Positions 33,369-42,047 of a DNA stretch of 64,000 bases are shown piece by piece. The stretch is from positions 1 to 64,000 of the forward strand of contig CAJMFH010000010.1 in assembly GCA_905212635.1 (NCBI GenBank), in the 5' to 3' direction. Both the position numbers and the translations under genes were made by a program. The notes beneath the pieces were generated by a model, which made no database searches, had not been told where the DNA came from, and saw only the letters and a list, made by a program, of their open reading frames with translations. Source of the DNA: an uncultured Lachnoclostridium sp. (lineage in GTDB: Bacteria > Bacillota > Clostridia > Lachnospirales > Lachnospiraceae). Each line of letters starts with the position of its first letter. Positions within the stretch are counted from its first letter, which is position 1.

Positions 33369-35831
33369 GTGGAAAATTTGACAAAAAAAGCCGGCAAGGT
33401 TTTGGATCTGGCAGCCAATATTGCATGGACAGAGAGGGAACGGGAGGTTCAGACCGGTCATCTTTTGTGTGCATTGGCAATCGTTGATGGAACTGCCAAA
33501 GAAATTCTGAGAAATAACAATGTTTATGAGGAAGATGTGCGTCAGATCTATGAAAACTGTCTGGCAGAGATTCGAAAAAGCAAAAAAAGTCATGCTTCCG
33601 AGATAACATTTACCCCGGTTTTACAGAAAGTTATGGAGGATGCCGAGGCACTTGCCAGATACCAGAAGAAGAAACTGGGTACAGAGCATCTGCTGATGGC
33701 GCTTGTCAAACAGCGCGAGGTAACATCCGGGGAAATGATCACAGGCCTGCATGGAAATGCCAGAAAAATCTATATGGAAGCCGCCGAAGTGGCGCAGATG
33801 GATCCGGAATTTGCGAAGGCAGATTTCATGGCAGCCAAAGAAAAAGAAGAGAAGGGACGTTCCCAGACACCACTTTTGGATAAATTTTCGCGTGATCTTG
33901 TAAAGGAAGCGGAGGAAGGAAAACTGGATCCCGTATTTAACCGTGACAATGAGATTGACAGCGTAATGGAAATTCTTGGAAGACGAACAAAAAATAATCC
34001 ATGTATCCTAGGGGAACCGGGGGTCGGAAAGACGGCAATCGTGGAAGGACTGGCAGGAAGGATCGCCAATAATGCCGTACCGGCTTCGCTGAAAAATGTC
34101 CGCATTTTGTCACTCGATGTATCGGGTATGGTAGCAGGTACAAAATACCGCGGACAATTTGAAGAGCGCATCAAACGCTGTCTGCGTGAGACGATGGATG
34201 CCGGAAATATCATTTTGTTCATCGATGAACTTCATATGATCATTGGAGCCGGCGGTGCAGAGGGCGCGATGGATGCTGCCAATATTTTGAAACCGGCATT
34301 GTCACGTGGAGAAATTCAGATCATCGGAGCGACAACTCGAGAAGAGTACCGCAAACGTATTGAAAAAGACTCTGCCCTTGACCGCCGTTTCCAGCAGGTT
34401 GTTGTAGAAGAACCATCGATCGTACAGGCAGTTTCTATTTTAAAAGGACTGCGTAGTTATTATGAAGCATATCACCATATTGAGATCAGCGATGAAGCAG
34501 TAGAAGCTGCGGTAAAACTTTCGGATCGTTACATCAATGACCGTTTTCTGCCGGATAAAGCGATTGACTTGATTGATGAAGCTGCTTCCCGGCTCAATAT
34601 GAACAGTATGCGTGAGTACGAGGAAATCTTTGTAGAGAAAAAGCAAGCACTTGAACATGTACAGGAAGAAAAGGAAAATGCAGTAGCAGCAGGTGATATG
34701 GAATATGCGTTTGAACTGCATAAAGAAGAAGAAAAGCTGGAACGTGACCTGATGCAGTCTCAGGCAAAATGGGATAAGAAGCAGAAAAAGCAAAGGAAAA
34801 TAATGGAAGAATCCCATATTGCGGAAGTCGTGTCGAGGCAGACGAAAATTCCGGTCAGCCGTCTGGAAAAAGACGAGACAAGACGCTTACAGAAATTGGA
34901 AAAAATCCTGCATGAACGGGTGGTAGGACAGGAGGAAGCGGTAGAAGCCGTATCCCGCGCTGTCCGGAGAGGCCGTGTCGGGTTAAAAGATCCGAATCGT
35001 CCGATTGGGTCGTTCCTGTTTTTGGGGCCAACCGGTGTGGGAAAAACAGAGCTTTCCAAAACTCTTGCGGAAGCCGTATTTGGTTCCGAGAAAAATATGA
35101 TCCGTGTCGATATGTCAGAATATATGGAGAAGCAGAGTGTGTCCAAAATGATCGGCTCTCCACCGGGATATGTCGGTTTTGAGGAAGGCGGCCAGCTCAG
35201 CGAAAAAGTCCGCCGCAATCCGTATTCGGTTCTTTTATTTGATGAGATCGAAAAGGCGCACCCGGATGTGTTCAATATGCTTTTACAGATTTTGGAAGAT
35301 GGAAGACTGACGGATTCTCAGGGACGACAGGTCGATTTTAAAAATACGATTATCATTATGACCTCCAATGCAGGAGCAAACCGCATTGTGTCACCGAAAA
35401 CGCTTGGATTTTTACAGCAGGAAGATGCTGCGGCGGATTACAAACGAATGCAGGAAGGCGTTATGGAAGAAGTAAAACATATCTTTAAACCGGAATTTAT
35501 TAACCGTATTGATGAAATTCTGGTATTCCATATGCTGACCAAAGAAGATATTCATCAGATTGCTGCGAATATGCTTACAGGCTTTAAAAAGCGTGTGAAA
35601 AAACAGATGGATATCCGGCTGCATTACGGCAAAGCCATTGTCGATCATGTAGCAGACAAAGGGTTTGACAAGGATTACGGTGCCAGACCGCTTCGGCGTA
35701 CGATCCAGAAAGAGATTGAAGACCAGCTGGCAGAAAAGATTGTCGGCGGCGAAGTGCACATCGGCGACGATGTCCGCCTGACTGTCAAAAAGGGTGCCGT
35801 TTGTGTTCAAAAAATCATAAAAAAAGGATAG
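33369..35831 (+). CDS. clpC: ClpC-type AAA+ unfoldase
   Basis: An 820-residue class I Clp ATPase starting at GTG after AAAGGAA. Two Clp-N repeats (residues about 1-145), AAA-1 with GEPGVGKTA (near 215) and FIDELHMIIGAG, a short ClpC-style middle domain (EEIFVEKKQALEHVQEEKENAV), AAA-2 with GPTGVGKTE (near 555) and LLFDEIEKAHPDV, sensor-2 GARPLRRTIQ. The KTLGFLQQED segment supplies an LGF loop for docking on ClpP. It unfolds substrates for the ClpP protease. The usual ctsR-mcsA-mcsB partners are absent here; instead a small protein gene and radA follow, keeping part of the clpC-radA order known in Bacilli. Confidence 0.93.
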   Translation: MENLTKKAGKVLDLAANIAWTEREREVQTGHLLCALAIVDGTAKEILRNNNVYEEDVRQIYENCLAEIRKSKKSHASEITFTPVLQKVMEDAEALARYQKKKLGTEHLLMALVKQREVTSGEMITGLHGNARKIYMEAAEVAQMDPEFAKADFMAAKEKEEKGRSQTPLLDKFSRDLVKEAEEGKLDPVFNRDNEIDSVMEILGRRTKNNPCILGEPGVGKTAIVEGLAGRIANNAVPASLKNVRILSLDVSGMVAGTKYRGQFEERIKRCLRETMDAGNIILFIDELHMIIGAGGAEGAMDAANILKPALSRGEIQIIGATTREEYRKRIEKDSALDRRFQQVVVEEPSIVQAVSILKGLRSYYEAYHHIEISDEAVEAAVKLSDRYINDRFLPDKAIDLIDEAASRLNMNSMREYEEIFVEKKQALEHVQEEKENAVAAGDMEYAFELHKEEEKLERDLMQSQAKWDKKQKKQRKIMEESHIAEVVSRQTKIPVSRLEKDETRRLQKLEKILHERVVGQEEAVEAVSRAVRRGRVGLKDPNRPIGSFLFLGPTGVGKTELSKTLAEAVFGSEKNMIRVDMSEYMEKQSVSKMIGSPPGYVGFEEGGQLSEKVRRNPYSVLLFDEIEKAHPDVFNMLLQILEDGRLTDSQGRQVDFKNTIIIMTSNAGANRIVSPKTLGFLQQEDAAADYKRMQEGVMEEVKHIFKPEFINRIDEILVFHMLTKEDIHQIAANMLTGFKKRVKKQMDIRLHYGKAIVDHVADKGFDKDYGARPLRRTIQKEIEDQLAEKIVGGEVHIGDDVRLTVKKGAVCVQKIIKKG

Positions 35832-35917
35832 TATTCTCTGTCGAATTTTGTTATAATAAGAATTAGATAGAAATGAATCAGGTGGGAGACATAAGAGACC
35901 AAGGAGGATAAGAAAAA

Positions 35918-36331
35918 ATGAGCGTTGTAGAGGAATTGATCCGGAAGGAAGACAATGGAACTTTGAGTTTTGGAAATTACCTTTTGGATGCAAAAACCAA
36001 GAAAGCAGATTTTGAATTTCAGGGGGATTTGTACAAGGTAAAAACGTTCAAGGAAATTACGAAACTTGAGAAAAACGGTTTGTTTGTATACGAATCGGTT
36101 CCGGGAAGCACAGTAACGGATTTTAAAAACGACGGAGAATTGATCTCCTTTACGGTAGAAGCTGCCGGAGATCTTGGATTTACTCTTGAATTGGAGCCGT
36201 CTCAGGAATACAAAGTGCTTCTGGAAGATGTCGAACTTGGTAAAATGAAGACGAATCTTGGCGGAAAGCTCAATGTCAGCATCGAGCTGGATGAAGGAAA
36301 GAAAGCGTCCGTAAAAGTAATTAAGTGCTAA
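35918..36331 (+). CDS. Conserved small cytoplasmic protein, often labelled endosialidase
   Basis: A 137-residue protein with no signal or membrane segment, starting after AAGGAGG. The sequence alternates beta strands with acidic loops (NGTLSFGNYLLDAKTKKADFEFQGD, TLELEPSQEYKVLLEDVELGK). I recognise the family as one recurrent in Lachnospiraceae genomes under the name endosialidase, but there is nothing sialidase-like (no Asp-box, no catalytic Arg triad), so I treat that name as an error. It sits between clpC and radA and ends in a terminator hairpin. The function is unknown. Confidence 0.75.
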   Translation: MSVVEELIRKEDNGTLSFGNYLLDAKTKKADFEFQGDLYKVKTFKEITKLEKNGLFVYESVPGSTVTDFKNDGELISFTVEAAGDLGFTLELEPSQEYKVLLEDVELGKMKTNLGGKLNVSIELDEGKKASVKVIKC

Positions 36332-36358
36332 CAGTTACAGAATGAGAGATTAAGAAAT

Positions 36359-36408
36359 CGGTGCCAGACCGAAGTGAGGCAATACTCGGGGTGGCACCGT
36401 TATCTTTT
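36359..36408 (+). terminator. Hairpin terminator before radA
   Basis: CGGTGCCA (36359-36366) pairs with TGGCACCG (36392-36399) and is followed by TTATCTTTTT. The GGGGTGGCACCG right arm resembles the 3' end of a T-box, but no room exists for a T-box stem I. Confidence 0.7.
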
Positions 36409-36423
36409 TATGAGGGAGATCGA

Positions 36424-37821
36424 ATGGCAAAGAAAAAATCGCTTGTTTATTATTGTACCGAATGTGGGACAGAATCAGCCAAATGGCAGGGGCAATGTCC
36501 CGGCTGCGGTGCCTGGAATACGATGGAAGAAGCACCGGTTACAAAAACATCGACTGGAAAACAAAAAGTTATCATGCCGTCAGAATTGGTAAAACCTGCC
36601 AAAATGCGTGAGATTGAAACCGAAAATACGCCACGTCTTCAAACAGGCATACAAGAGCTTGACCGTGTTCTTGGCGGAGGAATCGTCGCCGGTTCGCTTG
36701 TGCTGGTTGGTGGAGATCCCGGAATTGGAAAATCGACACTTTTGCTGCAAATGTGCAAGCATTTGTCGGACAAACAGGAAAAGGTTCTCTATGTCTCCGG
36801 CGAGGAATCGCTTCAGCAGATCAAACTTCGAGGGGATCGTATCGGGGAATTTTCGGATTCTATTTTTCTTCTGGCAGAGACCAATATTACGACCATCGAA
36901 GGGGCAATCGACCAATTGCAGCCGAAAGTGGCGATCATTGACTCGATTCAGACCATGTACGATGACGCAGTTGATGCGGCACCGGGAAGCATGAGTCAGG
37001 TGCGCGAGATCACAGGGGTTCTGCTGCGAATTGCGAAGAAAAAAGGAATCACAATATTTATCGTCGGCCATGTAACAAAAGAAGGAAATGTCGCCGGCCC
37101 GCGTATGCTGGAACATATGGTGGATACGGTGTTGTATTTTGAAGGCGATGCGGCGGCGTCCTATCGTATTTTGCGCGGTGTGAAAAACCGTTTTGGTTCG
37201 ACAAATGAAATCGGCGTATTTGAAATGCGTGGCCAGGGACTGGTAGAAGTTCCCAATCCATCCGAATATATGCTGCAGGGAAAACCGGTGGGCGAATCGG
37301 GCTCCGTGGTTGCCTGTGCGATCGAAGGCACGCGTTCTTTTATGATTGAAGTGCAGGCGCTGGTATGCCACACCTATTTCAATATGCCTCGACGAACCGC
37401 CGCAGGAACTGACTATAACCGCGTCAATCTTCTGATCGCGGTCGTGGAAAAACGTCTTGGCATGCAGTTATCCGACTGCGATGCGTATGTCAATGTCGCC
37501 GGTGGTATGCGGATTACAGAACCGGCACTTGACCTTGCCATCATTGCGGCGCTCATCTCCAGTCAAAGCGGCAGAGCCATCGACGAGCATACCGTAATCT
37601 TTGGTGAAGTCGGACTTGTCGGCGAAGTGCGCGCAGTGCCGCAGGCAGAGAAGCGTGTGGCGGAAGCCATCAAAACCGGCTATAAAACCTGTATTCTTCC
37701 GCTGGCAAACAAAATTTCCATTGAAAAGAGCGGAAACCTCGACGTATCGGGCGTTGAGCTTGTGGGAATACGAAACATAAGAGAATTAATGAGCAGAAAG
37801 GAATGGTCTGGAAATGTATAA
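36424..37821 (+). CDS. radA: DNA repair protein RadA (Sms)
   Basis: A 465-residue protein: zinc finger CTECG...CPGCG (residues 10-29), RecA-like core with Walker A GDPGIGKST (near 99) and the RadA-specific KNRFG motif (KNRFGSTNEIGVFEM near 255), and a C-terminal Lon-like domain (GGMRITEPALDLAIIAAL). RadA is a hexameric helicase that promotes branch migration in recombination. The ATG at 36424 follows GAGGGAG and gives the normal length; the upstream extension to 36361 runs through the terminator hairpin. It overlaps the next gene by 8 bases. Confidence 0.96.
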   Translation: MAKKKSLVYYCTECGTESAKWQGQCPGCGAWNTMEEAPVTKTSTGKQKVIMPSELVKPAKMREIETENTPRLQTGIQELDRVLGGGIVAGSLVLVGGDPGIGKSTLLLQMCKHLSDKQEKVLYVSGEESLQQIKLRGDRIGEFSDSIFLLAETNITTIEGAIDQLQPKVAIIDSIQTMYDDAVDAAPGSMSQVREITGVLLRIAKKKGITIFIVGHVTKEGNVAGPRMLEHMVDTVLYFEGDAAASYRILRGVKNRFGSTNEIGVFEMRGQGLVEVPNPSEYMLQGKPVGESGSVVACAIEGTRSFMIEVQALVCHTYFNMPRRTAAGTDYNRVNLLIAVVEKRLGMQLSDCDAYVNVAGGMRITEPALDLAIIAALISSQSGRAIDEHTVIFGEVGLVGEVRAVPQAEKRVAEAIKTGYKTCILPLANKISIEKSGNLDVSGVELVGIRNIRELMSRKEWSGNV

Positions 37822-38248
37822 TAAAATATTGGAACACCTGACGACAGGCTGCCGTGCCCTTATCGCGGCTGTGCTGCTTATTGCAGGAATCATCTGGCAG
37901 GCAGCAGCCGGAAAGCTGCTGGATCAGACGGCATTTTACCTTATGGCGGCGGCAATGCTCTGCTTCGCTACGGTAATCTTCACAAAATGTAAGCCGGACA
38001 TGATTCAATATGTCATCGGAAACATGATCGTATTGATCATCGGTTTCCTCCTCGGAGAATCCGACACCATCGACGGGACGGTATTGTATACCCTTTGGAT
38101 TGTGTGTCTCCTCGCCGACTGGGGCTTAAATATTTATCTTTTAAAACTGGAAAGTATTGGAAAAAGAATAGGACTCGGTGCCCTCGCCATGATTGTCAAT
38201 GTACTGCTGATCGCAGTGGTTTATCTTGTACCGATTTTGGCATTTTAG
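37814..38248 (+). CDS. Four-helix membrane protein
   Basis: A 144-residue hydrophobic protein with four membrane helices (about 15-35, 40-57, 64-82, 85-105 and a last one near 118-140, so four to five). AAAGGAATGG near the radA end could serve as ribosome binding site; the 8-base overlap with radA implies coupling. The family is not recognised; related small membrane proteins are common after radA in clostridia by my recollection only. Confidence 0.65.
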   Translation: MYNKILEHLTTGCRALIAAVLLIAGIIWQAAAGKLLDQTAFYLMAAAMLCFATVIFTKCKPDMIQYVIGNMIVLIIGFLLGESDTIDGTVLYTLWIVCLLADWGLNIYLLKLESIGKRIGLGALAMIVNVLLIAVVYLVPILAF

Positions 38249-38261
38249 AGAGAAATGTTAT

Positions 38262-38297
38262 GGGGATGTCACACTAAATGGTTAGTGCGGCAGCCCC
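38262..38297 (+). terminator. Terminator, second copy of the GGGG-TGTCRCAC family
   Basis: Left arm GGGGATGTCACACTAA, right arm TTAGTGCGGCAGCCCC, 14 of 16 positions paired, ending in CCCCTTGATTTTG. It closes the clpC-radA region. Confidence 0.8.
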
Positions 38298-38357
38298 TTG
38301 ATTTTGCCGATGCGGGAAGGCAACGTAAATGGTGGAAAACGCTGGGATTAGTTGCCT

Positions 38358-38789
38358 TTACCGCCGATAATAATATCCGTCCTGTGCATTGCTGTCTGTA
38401 AGGCCATTAAATTTACATTTCAGTCGGCGTTTTGACAGGTCTACCGTAAGGGTTGCCGTGTATCGGCCGTTTACCTTTTCCCATCCGCTTCCCGGAAAGT
38501 CGCAGTACAAAGAAGAAAATGTGGCTTTTATTTTATTGCCATTGATGATTTTGTAAGTGCCTGTATCTTTGTTTCGCCATCCAGTCAATTGGACTTTTCC
38601 ATTGGGCTTGAATTTGAAAGTATACTGGCTTGAAAATTCCATGGTTGGATCCGAGACTTTGTTTTTCCAGGTAGTTCCGCTCAATATTTTCTTTGTGACC
38701 TTCTTTGCAGCAGCATTTGCCGGAGTGTAAAAGGATACACTGATCAAACAAATGGCAAGAAGGAGACTGGTGACTAATTTTTTCAACAT
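38358..38789 (-). CDS. Small secreted protein
   Basis: A 143-residue protein with a signal peptide (MLKKLVTSLLLAICLISVSF..., cleavage near ANA-AA at about residue 26). The mature part opens with KKVTKKILSGTTWK and has regular beta strands (SSQYTFKFKPNGKVQLTGW, GTYKIINGNKIKATF), like lipocalin-fold extracellular domains of the DUF4595/avidin-like kind. Start at 38789 preceded by GAGGAA; a longer frame has no site. It is a single gene; the function is unknown. Confidence 0.65.
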   Translation of the reverse strand: MLKKLVTSLLLAICLISVSFYTPANAAAKKVTKKILSGTTWKNKVSDPTMEFSSQYTFKFKPNGKVQLTGWRNKDTGTYKIINGNKIKATFSSLYCDFPGSGWEKVNGRYTATLTVDLSKRRLKCKFNGLTDSNAQDGYYYRR

Positions 38790-38889
38790 AAATAAATTCC
38801 TCGCTTTCAATATGATATTATATTCATTATAAAATATAGGCTGATGTATTACAACTATAAAAATTCCATCAAGAATCCCTAATCGCAGC

Positions 38890-38954
38890 AAAAAAATATC
38901 TGTAAGGAATCCCTATCCACATATAGGATATTCGATTCCAAACAGATATTTTTT
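38890..38954 (-). terminator. Terminator of the NlpC/P60 gene
   Basis: AAAAAATATCTGT at 38891-38903 pairs with ACAGATATTTTTT at 38942-38954 around a 38-base loop that also folds on itself. Read leftwards it ends in a T-run. Confidence 0.7.
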
Positions 38955-38964
38955 GCGTTTATGT

Positions 38965-40416
38965 CTATCCGATCACTCGTCTTGCACAATACGGGGTACG
39001 ATAACCAATGTTACTTGTCGTGATGCCGACACTAGGATTACTTGCGTGAACGACGCGGCCACCGCCGATGCAAAGCGCTACGTGATTTACATGACCATTT
39101 CTTGCATAGAAGATCAAGTCGCCGGCTCTTGCCTCCGATACACTGATCTTTCTTCCGACACCGGACTGGGAACCGGAAGTACGAGGAAGACTGATACCAA
39201 ATTTGCGGAATACCGACATGGTAAATCCGGAACAGTCTGTACCATTTGTCAGGCTGGTTCCTCCATATACATATGGATTGCCGACAAACTGCAATGCGTA
39301 GGAAGCGATAGCAGAACCATCTCCGCTTCCAATGACATCTCCGCTGCCATTGGAACTGTTTCCACCGCTCGAAGAGCTGCTGGAAGAGCTTGAACTGCTT
39401 GATTTTCCGGAACTTCCGCTACTGCTCTTATGTGAACTTGAGGAACTTCCGCTGCTGCTCTTGTGCGAAGAACTTGAATTGCTTGAGCTGCTTGAACTTC
39501 CCGAAGAACTTGAACTGCTGGAAGAACTGGAATTACTGGAAGCCTGCTGCTGTTGACGCTGCTGCGCTTCTTGTTCCGCACGAGCGGCGGCAGCTTCGGC
39601 AGCTGCTTTTTTACGGGCAGCCTCACGTTCTTCTTCAATAGAAACCGCTTTTTTAAACTTCACGGTGATATCAACATATTCTTTGGAAACAAATCCTTTT
39701 GTATCACCATCGACCATAATCTTAACCCAGTCTTTATCTTCCCGGATCACTTCGAAACTTTCTTCGCCGGAAACCAGAGTAAGTACGGCACAATCCGTAT
39801 TTTTGGCTTCACGAACCTTTAATGTTTCGGTATTGATCGTGGCAATCTTGGTTCCAAACTTATCTACCATTTTCTCGGCACTGTAGCCGATGGCAAGATA
39901 ATCGGACATAATATAGCCTTCTACCTGACCGGATTTAATCTTAACCCAGTCACCGACTTTTTTAACAATTTTAGCAGCGCTGCCGCGGTACAATTTTCCG
40001 ACGACTTTGCTGTCTGTATTTGGTTTTTTTCTTACATTTACATAATCTGCGGCAACCGAAATACCGACATTATCATATTCGGATTTTGGTTTAGGGGTTG
40101 CTGTCGGTTCGGCGGCAGGTTCCGGTGTTGGAGCAGCCGGATCGATCGCTGCGCCGGAAGCAGCATTTGGATCGGTTTGTGGTGCAGCAGCATCGGTAGC
40201 AGCCGGTTCATCCGCAAAAGCGACGATTGCCTCGGGATTCGAGGCAGCGCCGGCAGACTGACTGTCTACGTACTGCTCTAATGTATACGCCATACCGGCA
40301 AGCTCGGTCTCACTGCACATGGTAGTGGATGAAGCGGGAAGGTAATTTCCCCCGATGCTTGCGGTCACTAAAGCACCTGTACATAAGAATACCGTCCATA
40401 TTCTTTTGTTATGCAT
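38965..40416 (-). CDS. Secreted NlpC/P60 endopeptidase with SH3 domains and poly-Ser linker
   Basis: A 483-residue exported protein: signal peptide to about 25, a helical Ala/Pro region, SH3b domains at about 120-185 (VAADYVNVRKKPNTDSKVVG) and 195-262 (ETLKVREAKNTDCAVL), a coiled Glu/Ala/Gln stretch, a linker of almost pure serine with Gly, His and Lys (about 290-355), then the NlpC/P60 domain. Catalytic Cys is in TDCSGF (near 395) and His in NGHVNHVALC (near 443). It cleaves peptide stems of peptidoglycan. The promoter is at 40677-40649 with a roughly 225-base structured leader that contains copy B of the repeat element. Confidence 0.9.
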   Translation of the reverse strand: MHNKRIWTVFLCTGALVTASIGGNYLPASSTTMCSETELAGMAYTLEQYVDSQSAGAASNPEAIVAFADEPAATDAAAPQTDPNAASGAAIDPAAPTPEPAAEPTATPKPKSEYDNVGISVAADYVNVRKKPNTDSKVVGKLYRGSAAKIVKKVGDWVKIKSGQVEGYIMSDYLAIGYSAEKMVDKFGTKIATINTETLKVREAKNTDCAVLTLVSGEESFEVIREDKDWVKIMVDGDTKGFVSKEYVDITVKFKKAVSIEEEREAARKKAAAEAAAARAEQEAQQRQQQQASSNSSSSSSSSSSGSSSSSSNSSSSHKSSSGSSSSSHKSSSGSSGKSSSSSSSSSSSSGGNSSNGSGDVIGSGDGSAIASYALQFVGNPYVYGGTSLTNGTDCSGFTMSVFRKFGISLPRTSGSQSGVGRKISVSEARAGDLIFYARNGHVNHVALCIGGGRVVHASNPSVGITTSNIGYRTPYCARRVIG

Positions 40417-40466
40417 GCGAATCCTCCATTCTCATTCTATCGTTTATATACGTAACTATTCAGAAC

Positions 40467-40547
40467 CCCTCCCACGCATTCGCATTTCGAACACTTCGTG
40501 TTCTTTTTCGCCTTTGACAAGGCTAAAAATGCTCATATGTGGAAGGG
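40467..40547 (-). repeat. Structured repeat element, copy B
   Basis: On the minus strand CCCTTCCAC pairs with GTGGGAGGG, GCATTT with AAATGC, and two hairpins form: GCCTT-GTCA-AAGGC and GAACAC-GAA-GTGTTC. Compared with copy A at 33188-33266, pairs change G-C to U-A in the outer stem and C-G to U-A in the first hairpin. It lies inside the leader of the NlpC/P60 gene, enclosed by a 10-bp inverted repeat (40452-40461 and 40581-40590). Confidence 0.85.
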
Positions 40548-40648
40548 AGCCCTATTCGGATCTCAATGTATGAAAATCCAGAATAGTTACTTGTGTAAAA
40601 CGTTACAAATCATTAAGAAAATATTACAAAAATATTACGTTCAAAAAC

Positions 40649-40677
40649 AGTATAACAAGATTATCCTCTGTTGTCAA
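40649..40677 (-). promoter_or_regulatory. Sigma-A promoter of the NlpC/P60 gene
   Basis: On the minus strand TTGACA (40677-40672), 17 bases, TATACT (40654-40649). It predicts a start near 40642 and a 5' leader of about 225 bases. Confidence 0.85.
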
Positions 40678-40838
40678 GCAATACCAACAGAGAAATCTTT
40701 CCAATTTTGCCATAATCCTTTCTTTATAATAATGATAAGGAAATAATTATTAGTAATTTGGAAAAATATATGATATACTTATATGTAGTTAATTCCGTTT
40801 TAAACGAATTCAACGCATGGAGTGTGGTATAAAGTGGT

Positions 40839-41216
40839 TTATTTTTCAACGATGGCTTCGATCTCGATCAGCACATCTTTAGGAAGACGGGCTACTTCTA
40901 CACAAGAACGTGCAGGGAAATCCGTCGTAAAATATTTGGCATAGATTTCGTTTACTTTTGCGAAATCATCCATGTTTTTAATGAAAACGGTTGTTTTAAT
41001 TGTATTTTCAATCTTTGCTCCTGCGGCTTCGATCAGAGCGGCAAGATTTCCAATTGCCTGCTCAGCCTGCGCTTCGATGCCTCCGACTGCCAATTCACCG
41101 GTAGCGGGAACGATCGGGATCACACCGGAAGTAAATAACAGACCATTTACTTCAATTGCCTGTGAATACGGGCCGATGGCAGCGGGTGCTTTTTGGGTTG
41201 AAATAATTTTTTTCAT
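40839..41216 (-). CDS. RidA-family reactive intermediate deaminase
   Basis: A 125-residue protein that follows the YjgF/RidA family along its whole length: STQKAPAAIGPYSQAIEVNG, LLFTSGVIPIVPATGELA, FIKNMDDFAKVNEIYAKYF, and the signature PARSCVEVARLPKDVLIEIEAIVE with the active-site Arg and Glu. RidA hydrolyses reactive 2-aminoacrylate and related enamines from PLP enzymes. AAGGTGAAA precedes the ATG. Single gene, divergent from the cytidylate-kinase-like gene. Confidence 0.95.
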   Translation of the reverse strand: MKKIISTQKAPAAIGPYSQAIEVNGLLFTSGVIPIVPATGELAVGGIEAQAEQAIGNLAALIEAAGAKIENTIKTTVFIKNMDDFAKVNEIYAKYFTTDFPARSCVEVARLPKDVLIEIEAIVEK

Positions 41217-41393
41217 AAGGTTTCACCTTTGTCCTTTCTTACTTGTTGCATTTCTACCTATTATTATAAACCATTTTGTCAAGATGGCAAGACTGTCTTT
41301 TTTTACAAAAGAACTGGAAATTTTCCAGAAAATTTTGTATAATATAGACAAGAGAACGCAATATGCGATAACAAGAAAGGCAGGTTGAGTATT

Positions 41394-42005
41394 ATGAAAA
41401 CGATTATTACAATAAACAGACAATACGGAAGCGGCGGACGTGAGATCGGAAGAAAACTGGCAGAGCAGTTAGGAGTTCCATTTTACGACAATGAGATTAT
41501 TTCCCGGGCAGCCAAAGAAACCGGATTTTCGGAGGCGGCATTTGAGACGGTAGAAGATAAGGCGACGAACAGTCTGCTCTACTCAATCGCGATGGGAATG
41601 AATGTCTTTACGAATCAAGATGCAGGATTTGCAGGATTATCTCTGGATGACCGCATTTTCCTGGCACAGTCCAATGTGATCCGTAAAGTGGCAGAAGAGG
41701 GGGGCTGCGTCATCGTGGGGCGCTGCGCCGACTACATATTAAAAGATTATGAAAATGTCGTAAATATCTTCATACGCGCAAATCTGGATTTTCGTATCAA
41801 ACGTTCCATTCAGGTGGATCAGCTTGACGAAAGCAAAGCCGGTGAGATTGTATCGAAAAAAGATAAAAGTCGTGGAAATTATTATCGATACCATGCCGGA
41901 GAACGCTGGGATAACCTGATGAATTATGATCTTGTTCTGCGAAGCGATCTTGTCGGAATTGACAAAACTGTAGAATGTATTAAAAATTATGTTGAGGCAA
42001 TGTAG
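41394..42005 (+). CDS. Cytidylate kinase-like family protein
   Basis: A 203-residue P-loop protein starting NRQYGSGGREIGRKLAEQLGVPFYDNEII, the pattern of the cytidylate-kinase-like family, with GRCADYIL and the RSIQVDQLDESKAGEIVSKKDKSRGNYYR segment where a nucleoside kinase LID would be. The Walker A is a non-standard GSGGREIG. The ATG at 41394 has AAAGGCAGG upstream; a TTG three codons before is less likely. The true substrate of the family is unsettled. It is followed by the xylanase gene after 42 bases. Confidence 0.85.
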   Translation: MKTIITINRQYGSGGREIGRKLAEQLGVPFYDNEIISRAAKETGFSEAAFETVEDKATNSLLYSIAMGMNVFTNQDAGFAGLSLDDRIFLAQSNVIRKVAEEGGCVIVGRCADYILKDYENVVNIFIRANLDFRIKRSIQVDQLDESKAGEIVSKKDKSRGNYYRYHAGERWDNLMNYDLVLRSDLVGIDKTVECIKNYVEAM

Positions 42006-42047
42006 GACGGAAACTACAGCAGCCTCGTGAAAAGAAGGAGAATGAAA

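Noticed and set aside
33163..33609. Leftward 148-codon open frame across copy A and the clpC start
   Set aside because: It runs antisense to clpC and through the hairpins of the structured element. No ribosome site; a very similar spurious translation (FRTLRVL) arises at copy B, which only reflects the repeat.
35918..36331. Endosialidase function for the 137-residue protein
   Set aside because: No sialidase motifs, no signal peptide, and too short. The name is carried by family members but is not supported by sequence.
36332..36423. T-box-like GGGGTGGCACCG sequence before radA
   Set aside because: Only 27 bases separate the upstream stop codon from the hairpin, so there is no stem I or specifier loop, and RadA is not an amino-acid-related gene. 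It is treated as a plain terminator.
39332..39556. Leu/Glu-rich open frame opposite the NlpC/P60 gene
   Set aside because: It is the reverse reading of the poly-Ser linker codons (AGC/TCC), a common artefact.
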